In this document: one piece after another, positions 61,473 through 64,000 of the stretch
How the letters are laid out: each line of letters opens with the position of its first letter
Numbering within the stretch: position 1 is the stretch's first letter
Assembly (NCBI GenBank): GCA_023458555.1
Contig: JAEWYS010000001.1
Span: 186,001-250,000 of the forward strand
Direction: 5' to 3'
Length of the DNA: 64,000 nucleotides
From: Bacteroidota bacterium
GTDB taxonomy: Bacteria > Bacteroidota > Bacteroidia > Cytophagales > Cytophagaceae
Program-made: the position numbers and the translations under genes
Notes under the pieces: generated by a model
The model's input: only the letters and a program-made list of their open reading frames with translations
Database searches by the model: none
What the model was told of the DNA's origin: nothing

Positions 61473-62798
61473 ATGTTTGAGAATTTAAGTAGTAAGTTGG
61501 ATCGTGCCTTTAAGACTCTGAAAGGAGAGGGGCAGATTACCGAAATTAACGTTGCAGCCACGATCAAAGAGATCAGAAGGGCCTTAGTGGATGCCGATGT
61601 TAACTATAAAGTAGCGAAATCAGTTACGGATAATATAAAGGAAAAAGCGCTGGGAAGAGATGTATTGATCTCTGTTTCACCCGGGCAGTTATTCGTTAAA
61701 ATAACACACGAGGAGCTTACTGAACTGATGGGCGGTGAAAAAGCCGATATTTCCATCAAAGGAGACCCCGCAGTAATATTGATATCAGGTTTGCAGGGAT
61801 CTGGTAAAACCACATTTAGTGGAAAGCTTGCTAATTTGCTGAAGAAGCAGGGGAAACAGGTCTTACTGGCAGCATGTGATATCTACCGTCCGGCAGCTAT
61901 TGATCAGTTGAAAGTGCTAGGTGAACAGGTTGGAGTAGAAGTTTATGCGGAACCGGGCAATCAGAATGCGTTACAGATTGCCAATAATGCTCTCGCACAT
62001 GCCAAAGCTACCAATAAAAAGATCGTTATCGTAGATACAGCCGGTCGTCTGGCGGTTGATGAGTTGATGATGAATGAAATCGCTGAGCTAAAGAAAGCGC
62101 TGAATCCTTCGGAGACTTTATTTGTGGTAGATGCGATGACAGGGCAGGATGCAGTCAACACAGCCAAAGTATTTAATGACCGGCTTGACTTTAATGGTGT
62201 TGTTTTGACCAAGCTTGATGGCGATAGCCGCGGAGGTGCCGCTTTATCTATTCGCTCAGTTGTTGAAAAGCCGATTAAATACATCAGCACCGGAGAGAAG
62301 ATGGAAGCAATCGATCTGTTTTATCCGGATCGAATGGCTCAGCGTATTCTGGGTATGGGAGATGTTATTTCCCTTGTTGAGCGTGCTCAGCAGGTTTTTG
62401 ATGAGGAGGAAGCTCAGAAGCTGAATAAAAAAATCCGTAAGAACCAATTTGATTTCGAAGACTTTCTTAGTCAGCTTCAGCAGATCAAAAAAATGGGTAG
62501 CCTCAAAGATCTTATCGGAATGTTGCCCGGGATGGGTAAAATGATGAAGGATGTAGAAATTGACGATAATGCCTTTAAGCCTATTGAAGCAATTATACGC
62601 TCCATGACATTAGAAGAAAGAAGAAATCCGGAACTGATTAGCGGAAGCAGAAAGAAGAGAATTGCCGACGGTAGCGGAACAAGTATTCAGCAGGTCAATA
62701 ATCTTTTGAAACAGTTTGAAGATATGAGAAAAATGATGAAGGCTGTTAATAAAATGTCTAAAAGAGGTATGCCTAATCTGAATATGCTAAAGCGTTAA
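61473..62798 (+). CDS. ffh: Signal recognition particle protein Ffh
   Basis: The 441-residue SRP GTPase targets nascent membrane and exported proteins. The N domain is followed by the G domain with GLQGSGKTTFSGKLA, DIYRPAAIDQL, DTAGRLAVDELMM and TKLDGDSRGGAALS. The Met-rich M domain comes last (GMLPGMGKMMKD, MRKMMKAVNKMSKRGMPN in parts) and binds the 4.5S RNA and signal peptides. The gene is monocistronic and ends at a strong terminator. Confidence 0.97.
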   Translation: MFENLSSKLDRAFKTLKGEGQITEINVAATIKEIRRALVDADVNYKVAKSVTDNIKEKALGRDVLISVSPGQLFVKITHEELTELMGGEKADISIKGDPAVILISGLQGSGKTTFSGKLANLLKKQGKQVLLAACDIYRPAAIDQLKVLGEQVGVEVYAEPGNQNALQIANNALAHAKATNKKIVIVDTAGRLAVDELMMNEIAELKKALNPSETLFVVDAMTGQDAVNTAKVFNDRLDFNGVVLTKLDGDSRGGAALSIRSVVEKPIKYISTGEKMEAIDLFYPDRMAQRILGMGDVISLVERAQQVFDEEEAQKLNKKIRKNQFDFEDFLSQLQQIKKMGSLKDLIGMLPGMGKMMKDVEIDDNAFKPIEAIIRSMTLEERRNPELISGSRKKRIADGSGTSIQQVNNLLKQFEDMRKMMKAVNKMSKRGMPNLNMLKR

Positions 62799-62828
62799 GA
62801 TTCGTAGAAATAAATTCTAAATACAAAT

Positions 62829-62856
62829 AAAAAAACCGTCGTTTGACGGTTTTTTT
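62829..62856. terminator. Bidirectional terminator between ffh and pdhB
   Basis: Twelve-base perfect arms (62829-62840 and 62845-62856) with a four-base loop include seven A's on one side and seven T's on the other. The hairpin therefore gives a U tract in both directions and serves both convergent genes. Confidence 0.92.
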
Positions 62857-62890
62857 ATTTGTTGCTATATAAGAAGGGTTATGCCTCTTC

Positions 62891-63868
62891 TTATTTATAC
62901 ATCACCGAATTAACTGCTTCAATAGTGCGCTTTACACTTGGCAATATTTCTTCTATAAGTGTAGGAGCATATGGAAGAGGGAGATCACGACTTGTAACAC
63001 GGCCGACTGGAGCATCCAGATAATCGAATGCATAACGTTGCACATGATAGGCAATTTCAGATGAAATACTGGCTAACGGCCACGCTTCTTCGACAATGAT
63101 GCAACGGTTCGTTTTCTTTACTGATTTCACAATTGCTTCATAATCGATCGGGCGAACTGAGCGCAAGTCAATTACCTCGCAGCTTATTCCTTCCTTTTCG
63201 AGTTCTTTTGCAGCTTCAAGAGCAATTTTGATGATCTTACCAAAGCTTACAATGGTAACGTCTGTTCCGGATCTCTTAACGTCAGCGACTCCAATAGGAA
63301 TAAGATATTCGCTTTCCGGTACTTCTCCCTTTTCTCCATACATTAATTCGGATTCCATAAAGATAACCGGATCATTGTCTCTTACGGAAGATTTAAGAAG
63401 ACCTTTTGCATCATAAGGAGTCGACGGAATGACCACTTTCAGCCCGGGGCAGTTCGCATACCAGTTTTCAAAGTTTTGCGAATGCTGAGAGCTTAACATC
63501 CCGGCGTTTCCTGTCGGACCTCTGAAAACGATAGGAACATTATATTGTCCGCCTGACATGCTCTTCATTTTGGCTGCACTGTTTATAACCTGGTCGATAG
63601 CTACCAATGAAAAGTTGAATGTCATGAACTCGATAATTGGACGCAGACCATTCATAGCAGCCCCTACACCAATACCGGCAAAGCCTAATTCCGCAATAGG
63701 GGTGTCTATAATTCGTTGAGGGCCGAATTCATCTAACATACCCTGGCTTACTTTATAAGCGCCGTTGTACTCAGCGACCTCTTCACCCATTAAGAAAACC
63801 GATTCGTCCCTTCTCATCTCCTCATTCATGGCTTCACGAAGTGCTTCTCTGAACTGTATTTCTCGCAT
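62891..63868 (-). CDS. pdhB: Pyruvate dehydrogenase E1 component, beta subunit
   Basis: The 325-residue subunit pairs with E1 alpha to decarboxylate pyruvate with thiamine diphosphate. Recognisable parts are REALREAMNEEMRRD, FLMGEEVAEYNGAYKVS (with the cofactor-contacting Glu), IDTPIAELGFAGIGVGAA, FRGPTGNAGMLSSQHSQ and the C-terminal VGRVTSRDLPLPYAP. The alpha subunit gene is not in the window. The gene has its own promoter, so the two subunits are probably not made from one transcript here. Confidence 0.93.
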   Translation of the reverse strand: MREIQFREALREAMNEEMRRDESVFLMGEEVAEYNGAYKVSQGMLDEFGPQRIIDTPIAELGFAGIGVGAAMNGLRPIIEFMTFNFSLVAIDQVINSAAKMKSMSGGQYNVPIVFRGPTGNAGMLSSQHSQNFENWYANCPGLKVVIPSTPYDAKGLLKSSVRDNDPVIFMESELMYGEKGEVPESEYLIPIGVADVKRSGTDVTIVSFGKIIKIALEAAKELEKEGISCEVIDLRSVRPIDYEAIVKSVKKTNRCIIVEEAWPLASISSEIAYHVQRYAFDYLDAPVGRVTSRDLPLPYAPTLIEEILPSVKRTIEAVNSVMYK

Positions 63869-63902
63869 ATTTTAAAAACGTTAAAAACCGAATTAACTGC
63901 GA

Positions 63903-63933
63903 CAAAAATAGAGAATAACCACGCAATTAACAA
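63903..63933 (-). promoter_or_regulatory. Promoter of pdhB
   Basis: On the minus strand TTG (63933-63931) and TATTTTTG (63910-63903) are 20 bases apart, fitting the Bacteroidota pattern. The start codon follows about 35 bases downstream at 63868. Confidence 0.6.
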
Positions 63934-63961
63934 TGCTTTTGGGAAGGTTTTGTATTAAAAT

Positions 63962-63986
63962 AAAAAGGGGCTATTGCCCCTTTTTT
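63962..63986 (-). terminator. Terminator of a minus-strand gene beyond the right edge
   Basis: Ten-base arms (62 to 71 and 76 to 85 of the 63900s) with a TATT loop have a T-rich tail on the minus strand. The upstream gene would lie to the right of the window; a TAA on the minus strand at 63985-63987 may be its stop. The hairpin would also work on the plus strand, but no plus-strand gene ends here. Confidence 0.7.
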
Positions 63987-64000
63987 ACCTATTGATCTTT

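Overview
The window reads as chromosomal DNA of a Bacteroidota bacterium, most likely of the order Cytophagales. The evidence is indirect. Several spacers carry a -7 box of the form TAnnTTTG with a TTTG or TTG about 18-20 bases upstream, which is the promoter style of this phylum. The gene set also fits: a classical menaquinone pathway, RibBA, a GNAT-nitrilase fusion, YfhO, a LexA-like XRE/S24 regulator and a short Crp protein. No rRNA, tRNA, CRISPR array or intact insertion sequence was seen. Gene ends are packed tightly, and start codons are often TTG or GTG.

Positions 1-9400 hold the 5' end of dapD, a glycosyltransferase, an orphan metal-binding lipoprotein, a sugar transporter, an exported kinase-fold protein, a thioredoxin-like protein and an XRE/S24 regulator. 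Positions 9400-19776 are dominated by menaquinone synthesis. The operon menI-like/menF/menD/menB lies on the minus strand and menE lies apart. Between them sit a ROK kinase, a DinB protein with a Crp regulator, a membrane-anchored FMN glutamate synthase-like protein and the wreck of an SRPBCC gene.

Positions 19777-36000 are mostly housekeeping or conserved functions: a phosphoglycerate mutase-like phosphatase, a fatty acid desaturase, an exported zinc-finger protein, a PPP phosphatase, two coupled glycosyltransferases running into ribBA and surE, then the priA operon, HU and a SulP transporter. Positions 35280-40361 form a four-gene minus-strand operon: a 1220-residue hybrid histidine kinase, a single-domain response regulator, a 91-residue protein of unknown function and a metallo-beta-lactamase-fold hydrolase.

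Positions 40473-61361 are a surface polysaccharide region interrupted by miaA and pfkA. It holds several glycosyltransferases, two of them with two domains, and a short Wzm/Wzt-type ABC exporter. Sugar-nucleotide genes follow (DegT aminotransferase, Gfo/Idh oxidoreductase, PseB/CapD-type dehydratase, NeuD-type acyltransferase), with a kinase-like/methyltransferase fusion, a YfhO protein and a Wzx-type flippase. Both ABC and flippase export are therefore represented. The fusion protein may cap or modify the glycan, which is my best candidate for something functionally new, although the protein family itself is known. The window closes with ffh and pdhB, which converge on a strong shared terminator.

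No clearly undescribed defence or mobile system was found. The items most worth checking are the kinase-like/methyltransferase fusion in an ABC-exporter locus, the exported kinase-fold protein that ends where longer relatives continue, the hairpin-rich spacer at 56470-56769, and the decayed SRPBCC gene.
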